The notes under the pieces: model-generated | The model's database searches: none | What the model was told of the DNA's origin: nothing | The model's input: the letters and a program-made list of their open reading frames with translations, nothing else | In this document: piece by piece, positions 1-8,209 of the stretch | Position numbering within the stretch: the first letter of the stretch is position 1 | How the letters are laid out: each line of letters starts with the position of its first letter | Program-made: the position numbers and the translations under genes | Assembly (NCBI RefSeq): GCF_004118375.1 | Contig: NZ_SDHX01000001.1 | Span: forward strand, 3,227,693 to 3,291,692 | DNA length: 64,000 nt | DNA from: Oleiharenicola lentus | GTDB lineage: Bacteria > Verrucomicrobiota > Verrucomicrobiia > Opitutales > Opitutaceae | Direction: 5' to 3'

Positions 1-43
1 AGCGCAGCGGAACGACCCATCCGCAGGATGGGGGGCGCAGCCC
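1..43. repeat. 43-base hairpin repeat, copy 1
   Basis: Bases 1-43 recur at 165-207 with a single mismatch (g/a at position 37 of the repeat). The core CCCATCC-GCA-GGATGGG is a perfect 7-base stem with a 3-base loop. The window edge may cut the element on its left side. Confidence 0.85.
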
Positions 44-164
44 CGAGCGTAGCGAGTCAATCCCGTTGGCCGCCCCATTTTTAGCCCGGTTGACCTTTGC
101 GGACGTTCACCCCGTGACCGCACCGCACAGGAAGTAACGGGACAAGAACCCGCCGGGTTCGTGG

Positions 165-207
165 AGCGCAGCGGAACGACCCATCCGCAGGATGGGGGGC
201 ACAGCCC
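165..207. repeat. 43-base hairpin repeat, copy 2
   Basis: Direct copy of 1-43, with the same CCCATCC-GCA-GGATGGG hairpin. It lies about 110 bases before the DUF47/pit pair, so it could fall in that operon's leader or promoter region. No function is evident. Confidence 0.85.
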
Positions 208-317
208 GCTCGCGGGCGCGCTTCGAAGGCACGCCGCTGATTTTACAAACATGGCGCCGTAACATTTGTCAAAATTCGCCTCGCCACCTTCCGGCGCAGG
301 CGTTTCGGTTCGGAACC

Positions 318-953
318 ATGATTTCGTTCAAGAAGCTCCTGGGCAAAGAAGAGAAGTTCTACGATCTGCTGGAGGCCAGCGCCGACGAGGCCAAGGCCAG
401 CACCGCCCTCCTCGCCCGGATTCTGGGTCAGGACAGCCAGGTCACCGCCACCAGCATCCACGATATCATCCAGTCGCGCCGCAAGGACAAGCGCATCACC
501 CAGCAGATCACCGAGGAGCTCTGCAAGACCTTCGTCACGCCGCTGGAGCGCGAGGACATCGAGGCGCTTTCCCTCGCCCTCTACAAGATTCCCAAGACGG
601 TCGAGAAGATCGTCGAGCGCCTGACCATCTGCCCCGCTCGCGTCCCGCGCGAGAGCCTGCAGAAGCAGGTCGTCCTCCTCGAACAGGCCATCGACTGCGT
701 GGTCGCCATGGTGCGCCAGCTTCGCAAGGGCACGCAGATCGAGCGCATCCAGGACCACCAGTCCAAGCTCCAGTTCGCCGAGGGCGAGGCCGACAAGGTG
801 ATGCTCGCGCTCGTCAAGGACCTCTACAACGGGCCGCACGACGCCAAGGACGTCGTCATCCTCATGGAACTCTACGATCTCGTCGAAGCCGCCATCGACC
901 GCGCCCGCGACGCCGGCCAAGTGGTCTTCATGATCATGCTGAAATATTCCTGA
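318..953 (+). CDS. DUF47 family (PhoU-like) Pit accessory protein
   Basis: A 211-residue, largely helical, charged protein of the DUF47/PhoU-like family. In many bacteria these genes sit directly before a Pit phosphate transporter and are thought to modulate it. The N-terminus (MISFKKLLGKEEKFYDLLE) is typical of the family, which is why I start at 318 and not at the in-frame ATG at 192, whose extra 42 residues read like non-coding sequence and run through the repeat. There is no signal peptide, so it is probably cytoplasmic. The pit gene follows after 80 bases on the same strand, and the two are probably co-transcribed. Confidence 0.9.
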   Translation: MISFKKLLGKEEKFYDLLEASADEAKASTALLARILGQDSQVTATSIHDIIQSRRKDKRITQQITEELCKTFVTPLEREDIEALSLALYKIPKTVEKIVERLTICPARVPRESLQKQVVLLEQAIDCVVAMVRQLRKGTQIERIQDHQSKLQFAEGEADKVMLALVKDLYNGPHDAKDVVILMELYDLVEAAIDRARDAGQVVFMIMLKYS

Positions 954-1033
954 GCCCTGGCCGGGCGCCTGGCCCGGACAAACCCCGGCCGGTCAGCAGA
1001 CCGGAACGGTGCAAGCGGACCTCTCCGAGCCCC

Positions 1034-2101
1034 ATGACCATTTTCCTGATCGTCCTCACTGCCGCGCTGGTCTTCGAGTATATCAACGGCTTTCACGACG
1101 CGGCCAACGCCATCGCCACCGTCGTCTCGACCAAGGTCCTGACCCCGCGCCAGGCCATCTGGCTCGCGGCCTTCTTCAACCTCATCGGCGCGCTCGCCGG
1201 CACCGCCGTCGCCACCACCATCGGCAAGGGGCTCGTGGACACCAACGTCATCACGATGGCCACGATCTTCTCGGCCCTGGTCGGCGCCATCATCTGGAAC
1301 CTCATCACCTGGTGGCTCGGCCTGCCGTCCAGCTCCAGCCACGCCCTCATCGGCGGCCTCTGCGGCGCGGCCCTCGCCTCCGCCGACGGCGACTGGAGCG
1401 TGCTCACCTGGGACGCCGTGGACGCCAAGGGCAAGGCGATCGGCCTCTGGCCCAAGGTCGTGGGCCCGATGTTCACCTCCCCCGTCATCGGCTTCTTCGG
1501 CGGCGCGCTGCTGATGTTCATCCTGCTGATCTTCATCAAAAAACTCACCCCGCGCGTCGTGAACGGCGTGTTCGGCAAGCTCCAGCTCGTGAGCGCCGCG
1601 TGGATGGGCTTCAGCCACGGCACCAACGACGCGCAAAAGACGATGGGCATCATCGCGCTCGCCCTGTTCACCGGCACGAGCAGCGGCGCCTTCAACGACC
1701 TGCCCGCCTGGGCGCATTTCCTCAACACGCCGGAATTCACGGTGGATCGCTGGGTCATGATCACCTGCGCCCTCGTGATGGCCGCCGGTACGGCCGCGGG
1801 CGGCTGGCGCATCATTCGCACCATGGGCCACAAGATGGTGAAGCTGCAGCCGGTCCACGGCTTCGCCGCCGAAACCACCGCCGCCGTCGTGATCCAGACC
1901 GCCTCACACTGGGGCATCCCGCTCTCCACCACCCACGCCATCTCCACCTCCATCATGGGCGTCGGTGCCATGAAACGCTTCGGCGCCGTCAAGTGGGGCA
2001 TCGTCGAGCGCATCATCTGGGCCTGGGTCCTCACCCTCCCCGTCTGCGGCCTCATCGGCTTCCTGACCGAAATGGTCTGCCGGCACTTTGGAATGAAATA
2101 G
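1034..2101 (+). CDS. pit: inorganic phosphate transporter, PiT family
   Basis: Low-affinity, ion-coupled phosphate permease of the inner membrane, 355 residues with about ten hydrophobic segments. The two inverted PiT halves each carry the family signature: GFHDAANAIATVV near residues 16-28 and GFSHGTNDAQKT near 192. The start at 1034 gives a first membrane helix that begins directly (MTIFLIVLTAALVFEYI). The DUF47 gene immediately upstream is the usual partner. No terminator is visible after the stop; the following 215 bases hold an inverted repeat and a strong hairpin. Confidence 0.95.
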   Translation: MTIFLIVLTAALVFEYINGFHDAANAIATVVSTKVLTPRQAIWLAAFFNLIGALAGTAVATTIGKGLVDTNVITMATIFSALVGAIIWNLITWWLGLPSSSSHALIGGLCGAALASADGDWSVLTWDAVDAKGKAIGLWPKVVGPMFTSPVIGFFGGALLMFILLIFIKKLTPRVVNGVFGKLQLVSAAWMGFSHGTNDAQKTMGIIALALFTGTSSGAFNDLPAWAHFLNTPEFTVDRWVMITCALVMAAGTAAGGWRIIRTMGHKMVKLQPVHGFAAETTAAVVIQTASHWGIPLSTTHAISTSIMGVGAMKRFGAVKWGIVERIIWAWVLTLPVCGLIGFLTEMVCRHFGMK

Positions 2102-2129
2102 GCACCGGACGGCGCCAAGCGGGAAGGAT

Positions 2130-2276
2130 CAAGTAACAAGTATCAGGACCCGGAGCCGGGACCATCAGTCCCGCAGCCAGGCTTCGGTTCGGGCTCCTGT
2201 TACTTGATGCCGACACTTGTTACTTTCCTCCGTCCCGCTGCTTTCTTGTTACTTGTAACCTGATACTTGTTACTTG
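2130..2276. repeat. inverted-repeat element with 18-base arms
   Basis: Bases 2130-2147 (arm CAAGTAACAAGTATCAGG) are a perfect reverse complement of 2259-2276. Further copies of the CTTGTTACTT word lie between the arms at 2215-2255. A diverged relative sits at 16189-16294 between ftsW and murG. This is an interspersed intergenic repeat, not coding. Confidence 0.75.
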
Positions 2277-2308
2277 CGCGAAGATTCGCCGCCAGCGAAT
2301 CTTCGCGC
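2276..2308 (+). promoter_or_regulatory. 14-bp perfect hairpin before ROK kinase start
   Basis: GCGCGAAGATTCGC (2276-2289), loop CGCCA, then the exact complement GCGAATCTTCGCGC (2295-2308). It ends 10 bases before the ATG of the ROK kinase. There is no U-tract, so it is not a standard terminator. It could control translation initiation, stabilise the mRNA, or be the end of the adjacent repeat element. I see the structure; the role is a guess. Confidence 0.55.
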
Positions 2309-2318
2309 CTCTCTCCCC

Positions 2319-3368
2319 ATGAGCGACTCCAAGCAAGGCATCTTCCTCGGCACCGACAGCGGCGCCACCACTTCCAAGACCGGCGGCGTGTGGGCCGACG
2401 GCTCCATCATCTCCACCAAGCTCCGGCAGAGCTCCACCAATTCCCAGGCCGGCACCGCCGCCGTCGTCAGCGGCTGGGTCGAGGGCGTGAAGGGCTTCCT
2501 CGCCGACAACCAGCTCACGTGGGACCAGGTGCGCGGCGTTGGTCTCGCCATCCCCGGTCCCTACAACGGTTACGGCATCATGGGCCGCGCCTCCAACCTG
2601 CCGAAGAGTTTTGAAGGCTGGAATTTCCACGCCGACTACGCCGCCGCCCTCGCCGCCGCGGCCGGCCGCCCCCTCCCGCTCGTCGTCGGCAACGACGGCA
2701 ACTATGGCGGCGTGGGCGAGGCCCAGCGCGTGCGCGGTGATTCGAAGGCCACCGTGCTCATGCTCGCCCCCGGCTCCGGCCTCGGCGTGGCCTACGTGGA
2801 CGCCAACGGCCTGCCCCTCGAGGGCGACACCCTCAACGGCATGGAAGGCGGCCACATGCCCGCCGTGCTCCAGCTCCTCGGCGGCATCAAGGTCCTCAAG
2901 TGCGGCTGCGGCCGCGACTGGGGCTGCATCGAGCCCTACACCACCATCTCCGGCCTGCCCCAGCTGCTCGAGGAGTTCCTGCCCAAGCACCCGACGCACC
3001 CCTTCCACACCTCCACCGCCCCCATCAAGGAGAAGGCCTTCTCGCTCCGCACGCTCGCGCAGAAGGGCGACGCGCTCGCCGTGGACATCTTCAACTTCCA
3101 GGCCAAGGCCCTCGGCATCCACATGGCCTCGCTGCTTACCGCAGTGGATGCCGAATACGTCGTCATCGGCGGCGGCCTGATCGACCCCGAGGCCACGACG
3201 CCCGAGTTCCGCGAGCGCTACCTGCGCATCATCCGTGAGAGCGCCCAGCCCTACCTCTGGCCCAAGCAGGCCGAGAAGCTGAAGGTTGTTCCCGCCACCC
3301 TCGGCGAACTCTCCCAAGCCATCGGCGCCGCCCTCGTCGCCCTCTACACCGCCAAGGCGAAGGCCTGA
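2319..3368 (+). CDS. ROK family sugar kinase
   Basis: A 349-residue cytoplasmic kinase/regulator-fold protein of the ROK family, probably phosphorylating glucose or an N-acyl-hexosamine with ATP. The phosphate-binding motif GTDSGATT is near residue 10, the catalytic-region motif GNDGNYGGVGE follows, and the ROK zinc motif CGCGRDWGC starts near residue 195. A late GGGLID motif is also present. There is no N-terminal helix-turn-helix, so it is an enzyme and not a NagC/XylR-type repressor. The start at 2319 is preceded by no Shine-Dalgarno but by a strong hairpin. The substrate cannot be read from sequence. Confidence 0.85.
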   Translation: MSDSKQGIFLGTDSGATTSKTGGVWADGSIISTKLRQSSTNSQAGTAAVVSGWVEGVKGFLADNQLTWDQVRGVGLAIPGPYNGYGIMGRASNLPKSFEGWNFHADYAAALAAAAGRPLPLVVGNDGNYGGVGEAQRVRGDSKATVLMLAPGSGLGVAYVDANGLPLEGDTLNGMEGGHMPAVLQLLGGIKVLKCGCGRDWGCIEPYTTISGLPQLLEEFLPKHPTHPFHTSTAPIKEKAFSLRTLAQKGDALAVDIFNFQAKALGIHMASLLTAVDAEYVVIGGGLIDPEATTPEFRERYLRIIRESAQPYLWPKQAEKLKVVPATLGELSQAIGAALVALYTAKAKA

Positions 3369-3401
3369 GCGAGCGCAGGGAGGAAACGATCCACGCCGGT
3401 C

Positions 3402-3830
3402 ATGGACGTCCAAGTCACGCTGAACTTCCTTGGCCGCACCGAGGAAGCCCTCGCCTGCTACACCCGGGCGATCGGTGCTGAGACCACCTTCCTCCTGCGC
3501 TTTCGCGACTGCCCCGATCCGGCACAACGACGCCCGGGTTTCGAGGACAAGATTTTCCACGCCACCTTCCGCGTGGGCGGAACGGAGCTCATGGCCTCCG
3601 ACTGCGGTTGCGAAGATCCGTCTGCCCCCGCCCGCTTCGACGGCTTCGCCCTCGCCCTGCGCACCGACACCACGGAACAAGCCGAGCGTTGCTTCGCCGC
3701 CCTCAGCACCGGCGGTCACGTGGAGCTTCCCCTGCAGGAAACTTTCTTCGCCACCCGCTACGGCCTGGTGACCGACCGCTTCGGCGTCTCTTGGAAAATC
3801 ATGACCGAGAAGGCCCGGTCGGCGACCTGA
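3402..3830 (+). CDS. VOC superfamily protein, PhnB-like
   Basis: A 142-residue single-domain protein of the glyoxalase/VOC fold, PhnB (3-demethylubiquinone methyltransferase-like) subgroup. It begins MDVQVTLNFLGRTEEALACY and ends with the PhnB-type stretch YGLVTDRFGVSWKIM. The substrate is unknown; many members are uncharacterised and annotated only by fold. It lies 33 bases after the ROK kinase on the same strand and converges on lysE. Confidence 0.8.
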   Translation: MDVQVTLNFLGRTEEALACYTRAIGAETTFLLRFRDCPDPAQRRPGFEDKIFHATFRVGGTELMASDCGCEDPSAPARFDGFALALRTDTTEQAERCFAALSTGGHVELPLQETFFATRYGLVTDRFGVSWKIMTEKARSAT

Positions 3831-3881
3831 GACGGCCCCATGCGGTTTGATGGTGGAGCGGCTTGCCCCGAGCGGACCTCC

Positions 3882-4505
3882 TCACGAAATCCACAGCAGG
3901 CTCGCGGCGAAGCCGAGGAAAACCGCCCCCAGCGCCCGGTCGATCCAATGGCCGTGACGCAGGAAGGCCCGGCGCACTTCGGTGCGGGTGAAGACCACGG
4001 CCACGAAGCTGAACCACGCCACGGTGGTGAGCGTCATCCACACCCCGTAGCCGGCCTGCACGAGCCGCGGGGTGGCCGGACTCACCGCAAGCGGAAACAG
4101 CGAGATGAAGAACAGCGCGGCCTTGGGGTTGAGCAGGTTGACCAGAAAACCCGTCATCCAGGCCGCCCGCGCCGTCGGGGCGCCTTCGGCGGACGCCAGA
4201 TCAACATCGCCTTCGCGCGGCTTGGTCCGCAGGGCCTGCACGCCAATCCACACCAGGTAGGCGGCACCGAGCCATTTCACGGCCGTCAGCACCGTGGCCG
4301 ACCGGGTCAGCACCAGGCCGAGGCCAAGCAGGCTGTAGGCGATGTGGATCGATAGCCCGCAGCCGATGCCCAGGCTGGTCCAGATCGCAGTGGCCCGGCC
4401 ATGGCGGAGGCTCTGCCGCAGCACGATGGCGAAATCCGGCCCGGGGCTCGCCACGGCCAGCGCATGGGCCACGGCGATGGTGAGAAACTCGGGGAGAAAA
4501 TTCAT
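3882..4505 (-). CDS. LysE family translocator
   Basis: A 207-residue inner-membrane exporter of the LysE/RhtB family with about six hydrophobic segments and the early family motif SPGPDFAIVLRQSL. The family exports amino acids or related metabolites; the substrate here is unknown. I start at the ATG at 4505 (MNFLPEFLTIAVAHALAVA), because the upstream in-frame extension is polar and runs into a repeat. It is the last gene of the long minus-strand run, 218 bases after the secretion ATPase, with repeats in between, so it may have its own transcript. Confidence 0.88.
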   Translation of the reverse strand: MNFLPEFLTIAVAHALAVASPGPDFAIVLRQSLRHGRATAIWTSLGIGCGLSIHIAYSLLGLGLVLTRSATVLTAVKWLGAAYLVWIGVQALRTKPREGDVDLASAEGAPTARAAWMTGFLVNLLNPKAALFFISLFPLAVSPATPRLVQAGYGVWMTLTTVAWFSFVAVVFTRTEVRRAFLRHGHWIDRALGAVFLGFAASLLWIS

Positions 4506-4550
4506 GGGATGAGGCGGAGGGTCGGTCGGCCAAGGGCCGTTAGATTGAAG

Positions 4551-4627
4551 TGGAGCCGCTTTGGAGCGCAGCGACAAAGTGGTCGCCCCCGGCCCACGCT
4601 TTCGCCTGCGGCTTAAGCACGGCTACA
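4551..4627. repeat. 77-base palindrome-ended element, uninterrupted copy
   Basis: Runs from TGGAGCCGC to CGGCTACA. Bases 4571-4627 match the reverse complement of 34997-35053 over 57 bases with one mismatch, and 4551-4570 match the far end of the same second copy. The second copy carries a 78-base insertion that is absent here. Intergenic, between lysE and the secretion ATPase. Confidence 0.85.
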
Positions 4628-4656
4628 TCTCTGATGATTGTGCCATGGGCAACTGC

Positions 4657-4680
4657 GGCCGGGGCGGAGACCGGCCCTCC
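4657..4680. repeat. GGCCGG...CCGGCC hairpin repeat
   Basis: A short palindromic unit (GGCCGG, 8 bases, CCGGCC) that is nearly identical, one indel apart, to the hairpin inserted in-frame in murF at 22579-22597. It appears to be a dispersed small repeat. Confidence 0.5.
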
Positions 4681-4723
4681 AATCAGGGTGCAGCTTCCGG
4701 GCGCGGCCACCGCAGGGTCAACC

Positions 4724-6448
4724 CTAGCCCCGCAGTTCCATGTCCTGCGGGACGGTGCTGAGGGCCTCGGCCATGGTGCTGAGACCTTCCTTGACCTTGA
4801 ACATGCTGTCCTGGTGGAGCGTCTTCATGCCGCCCTTCATCGCGATGCGCTTCAGCTCGGCCGTTTCCTTCTCCTTGTTGATGGCCTCGATCAGCTCCTC
4901 GTTGGTGACCATGAGCTCGTGGATGCCCACGCGGCCCTTGTAGCCGGTGCCGTTGCACTTGGCGCAGCCCTTGGCGTTGGCCTTGTAGATGGGGCCGGTC
5001 CAGCCGAGCGCGCGCTGGAGCACATCCTTCTCCCGGCCCTCGGGCTCATAGGCGACGCGGCAGACCTTGCACACGCGGCGCATGAGGCGCTGGGCGCACA
5101 CGCACACGAGCGACGACGAGATCATGAACGGCTCGATGCCCATGTCGGTGAGACGGGCGACCGTACTGGGGGCGTCGTTGGTATGGAGCGTGGAAATGAG
5201 CAGGTGGCCGGTGAGCGCGGCCTCGACGGCGATGTTGGCCGTCTCCTTGTCGCGAATTTCACCCACGAGGATGATGTCGGGGTCCTGGCGCAGGAAGGCG
5301 CGGAGGGCGGCGGCGAAGGTCAGGCCGATCTGCCGGTGCATCTGCATCTGGTTGATGCCGGGCAGCGTGTATTCGATCGGGTCCTCGGCGGTGCGGATGA
5401 CGACGTCGGACGTGTTCACCTCGTTGAGCGCCGAGTAGAGGGTCATGGACTTGCCCGAGCCGGTGGGACCGCAGTGCAGGATCATGCCGTAGGGCTGGCG
5501 GATGCAGTCGCGGTATTTCTTGAGATTCTCCTCGGTGAAACCCAGCGCCGGCAGCGGCAGCGTGGACTTCTGTTTGTCGAGAATACGCATGACCACGCCC
5601 TCGCCGTGGTTGAGCGGCGCGGTCGAGACGCGGAGGTCGATGTCGATGTTCTTCTTGTTATACTGCTTGAAGACGATGCGGCCGTCCTGGGGCAGGCGGC
5701 GCTCCGCAATGTCCAGGTTGCACATGATCTTGAAGCGCGCCACGAGGGCGCCGGCGACCTTGCCGGGCAGGCGGAGCTTCTCCTGCGTGAGGCCGTCGAT
5801 GCGGTAACGGACGACAATCTCCTTTTCCCAGGGCTCGATGTGAATGTCCGACGTGCCGGCGAAATAGGCATCCTCGATGATGCGGTTGGCCAGCTGGATA
5901 ATGGGGGCGGAATCCTCGTTCTCGAGATCCTCGTCCTTGATCTCGGTCTCGTCCTCGTCGAACTGGGCGCCGAGCTGGTCCACCACGTCGGAGAACTGCA
6001 CCTCGTCGTGGACATGGTCCTTCTTGAGCTTCTCGCGGATGTCGGCCTCACGGCCGAGGAGCCGCACGACGCGCTGGCCGGTCTTGTCCTGGATCTTGGC
6101 CGCGACGGTCGTGTCGAAGGGATTGGCGAAGGCCACCAGCAGGAAGTCGCCCACCTGCCCGACCGGCAGGATCATGTTCTTCTGGCAGAACTCGAGGTCG
6201 ATCTTCTCGAAGGTGGAGGGCTGGACGCGGTAGCGCGCGACGTTGTAGGGCGCGAGGCCGAGGGCGCGACATTTGGCCAGCAGCAGCTGGAAAATGGTGA
6301 TGTGGTGATCCGTCTGCAGGATCGCGTCGAGCTGGTCACCGGTGGGCTCGTCGGGGCGGGCCAGCAGCACGGCCTTCTGGTCGGCGGTGAGCTTCCCCAT
6401 CTCCTCCAGCTTGTCGATGATCTGCGTCTGGGTGCGTCCGAGAGGCAT
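4724..6448 (-). CDS. gspE: GspE/PilB-type secretion or pilus assembly ATPase
   Basis: A 574-residue hexameric ATPase that powers type II secretion or type IV pilus extension from the cytoplasmic face. An N-terminal MshEN-like region (about 1-170) is followed by the motor domain. Walker A is [11 protein letters not shown] near 326, the Asp box and Walker B region ([14 protein letters not shown]) and His box (LISTLHTND) follow, and the zinc-binding cysteines are CKVC near 461 and CAKC near 495. It starts 3 bases after the stop of the N-domain-only protein. No pilin, GspF/PilC or secretin gene lies nearby, so pilus versus secretion cannot be decided here. Confidence 0.92.
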   Translation of the reverse strand: MPLGRTQTQIIDKLEEMGKLTADQKAVLLARPDEPTGDQLDAILQTDHHITIFQLLLAKCRALGLAPYNVARYRVQPSTFEKIDLEFCQKNMILPVGQVGDFLLVAFANPFDTTVAAKIQDKTGQRVVRLLGREADIREKLKKDHVHDEVQFSDVVDQLGAQFDEDETEIKDEDLENEDSAPIIQLANRIIEDAYFAGTSDIHIEPWEKEIVVRYRIDGLTQEKLRLPGKVAGALVARFKIMCNLDIAERRLPQDGRIVFKQYNKKNIDIDLRVSTAPLNHGEGVVMRILDKQKSTLPLPALGFTEENLKKYRDCIRQPYGMILHCGPTGSGKSMTLYSALNEVNTSDVVIRTAEDPIEYTLPGINQMQMHRQIGLTFAAALRAFLRQDPDIILVGEIRDKETANIAVEAALTGHLLISTLHTNDAPSTVARLTDMGIEPFMISSSLVCVCAQRLMRRVCKVCRVAYEPEGREKDVLQRALGWTGPIYKANAKGCAKCNGTGYKGRVGIHELMVTNEELIEAINKEKETAELKRIAMKGGMKTLHQDSMFKVKEGLSTMAEALSTVPQDMELRG

Positions 6449-6451
6449 GGC

Positions 6452-7111
6452 TTAGAGGGTGGACGCGGGTTTGCCGGAACTCGACCCGGGGAAAGGCAGC
6501 GGGGTGTGCCCGGAACCGGTGGGCGGCGCGGGCATCGGCGGGTTGCTGGCGGGACGCGCCGGCACCGGCGGGTTGCTCCCGCCGACGGCAAAGGGGGGGC
6601 GCGATCCGCGCTTGGCCGACTCGGCGCGCTCGGCCTGCATGCGGTCGAGGAAATCCGCGATGATGTCCATCGTCGTCGCCTGCCAGATGATCTGGCCGCC
6701 GAGCTTTTTCTCCCAATGGCTGCGCACGGCCGGGCTCAGGTAATAGGCCGTGGCCACAAAGTGAAAGTCCTCCTCGCGGTCGAAGGGCACGCTCCAGGTC
6801 GCCCAACAGGCGTCGAGGTCCATCTCCTTGCGCACATCGTCCGGCACGTCGTAGCCGCGGAGGTCCACCACCCCCACCCCGTGGTCGTCCACGACATGGT
6901 GCAGCACATCCTCCTCGCGCAGGACCTTTTTCTCATAGACGAGGATGTTGAGCACGGAACTCTGCCGGACCTGGCCGCTGGCCGCGATTTCGAGCAGCCG
7001 CTCGTTGGCCGCCTCGAGGTCCTCGAACTTCACCAGGTTGTGCTCGATGAGCGCCGAGCCAAGCAGGCGGTTGGCGCGCATCAGCAGGGGGCGGTATTCG
7101 ACCGAGGACAT
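6452..7111 (-). CDS. MshEN-like domain protein paired with GspE/PilB
   Basis: A 219-residue protein whose first about 160 residues resemble the N-terminal (MshEN / GspE-N) domain of secretion ATPases: LGSALIEHNLVKFEDLEAAN, then paired helices and strands. It lacks the ATPase part. The last 50 residues are a Pro/Gly-rich tail (PPVPARPASNPPMPAPP). It lies directly before the full-length ATPase, 3 bases apart, which suggests a dedicated partner or regulator, perhaps binding a nucleotide second messenger as some MshEN domains do. That role is inference. Confidence 0.7.
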   Translation of the reverse strand: MSSVEYRPLLMRANRLLGSALIEHNLVKFEDLEAANERLLEIAASGQVRQSSVLNILVYEKKVLREEDVLHHVVDDHGVGVVDLRGYDVPDDVRKEMDLDACWATWSVPFDREEDFHFVATAYYLSPAVRSHWEKKLGGQIIWQATTMDIIADFLDRMQAERAESAKRGSRPPFAVGGSNPPVPARPASNPPMPAPPTGSGHTPLPFPGSSSGKPASTL

Positions 7112-7136
7112 GGCGGGGTGACGACGGGAAACTGAC

Positions 7137-8168
7137 TCAGGCGGTCCGGCTTGGCGATTTCTTTTCTTTGGCGCGCATCTTCTTCACGCGCTTCAGGAGT
7201 TCCTTGAGCAGCTTGGGGATGCCTTCCTCGGAAAGGCACGATATCGGCACCAGCTCGACCTTGCTGTAGCGCTTCTTGAACTTCTTGAGGTTCGCGACGG
7301 CGGCCGGCTCATCCATCTTGTTGGCGGCGACGAGGCGGGGCTTGTCGAGCAGCGCGGGATCGTAGAGTTCCAGTTCCTTGAGCAGCTGCTTGTAGTCGTC
7401 ACGCGGGTCGCGGGTGTCGGTGCCCGCCATGTCCACAATGATGAGGAGCAGCTTGCAGCGTTCGATGTGGCGCAGGAAACGGTGACCGAGACCCTTGCCG
7501 TCGCTGGCGCCGGCGATGAGGCCGGGAATGTCGGCGAGCACGAGGCGCTCGTATTCGGCGGCATACTCGATCACGCCGATCTGCGGATGCAGGGTCGTGA
7601 AGGGATACGGCGCCGTCTTCGGGCGGGCCTTGGTGATGAGATTCGTGAGCGAGGATTTGCCGGCATTCGGGAAGCCCACGAGACCGATGTCAGCGATGCT
7701 CTTCAGCTCCAGCCGGAAGTCGCCGACCTCGCCGGGCAGGCCCGGTCCCGTCTTGGTCGGGGCGCGGTTGGTGGAGGACTTGAACTTGGTGTTGCCCGCG
7801 CCGCCCTTGCCACCCTTGAGCAGCACGATTTCCTGGCCGTCCTCCAGCACCTCGCCGACGAACTCCCCGTCCGGCAGCTTGTAGGCGATGGTGCCCAGGG
7901 GCACGCGCAGGACGGCGGGCCGGCCTTCCCGGCCGGTGCAATCGCCGCCCTGGCCATGTTCACCGCGCTCGCCGTTCCAGTGCGGTTTGTATTTGAAGTC
8001 GATCAGGTTGTTCTGGTCGTCGTCGCCCCGGAGGATCACGTCGCCGCCCTTGCCGCCGTCGCCGCCGTTGGGGCCGCCCCACGGTTCGTATTTCTCGCGG
8101 CGGAAGCTGCGGCAGCCTTTGCCGCCGTCGCCGGCGCGGGCCTTGATGGTGGTTTCGTCGATGAACAT
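7137..8168 (-). CDS. obg: Obg/CgtA GTPase
   Basis: Essential ribosome-associated GTPase involved in 50S maturation, 343 residues. The glycine-rich Obg fold is at about 1-158 (FIDETTIKARAGDGGKGCRS). The G domain follows with G1 GFPNAGKSSL, G3 DIPGLIAGASDGKGLG, and G4 NKMD. It ends in a short basic tail (KKMRAKEKKSPSRTA) and lacks the extra C-terminal domain of some Gram-positive Obg proteins. It follows ftsZ by 41 bases in the same direction. Usually obg sits with rplU-rpmA; here it joins the division cluster. Confidence 0.96.
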   Translation of the reverse strand: MFIDETTIKARAGDGGKGCRSFRREKYEPWGGPNGGDGGKGGDVILRGDDDQNNLIDFKYKPHWNGERGEHGQGGDCTGREGRPAVLRVPLGTIAYKLPDGEFVGEVLEDGQEIVLLKGGKGGAGNTKFKSSTNRAPTKTGPGLPGEVGDFRLELKSIADIGLVGFPNAGKSSLTNLITKARPKTAPYPFTTLHPQIGVIEYAAEYERLVLADIPGLIAGASDGKGLGHRFLRHIERCKLLLIIVDMAGTDTRDPRDDYKQLLKELELYDPALLDKPRLVAANKMDEPAAVANLKKFKKRYSKVELVPISCLSEEGIPKLLKELLKRVKKMRAKEKKSPSRTA

Positions 8169-8209
8169 GGGGCTAACACGCCTGAACCGGGGCGTATGTC
8201 AAAGCTTCC

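Larger units (their letters stand above)
1..317. other. gene-free leader region with repeats
   Basis: No credible coding frame is visible here. The stretch holds two copies of a 43-base repeat (listed separately) separated by about 120 bases of unremarkable sequence, then about 110 bases leading to the DUF47 gene. I looked for a Pho-box-like direct repeat before the phosphate genes and did not see a convincing one. Confidence 0.6.

Noticed and set aside
872-1858. Antisense frame across the pit gene
   Set aside because: Acidic/His-rich composition with no motif; pit is clear on the + strand.
4550-7135. Long open frame on the + strand antisense to the GspE/PilB genes
   Set aside because: High-GC codon bias opens antisense frames. 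The translated text is Gly/Ala/Asp/His-rich without domain motifs, while the minus strand has complete ATPase motifs.
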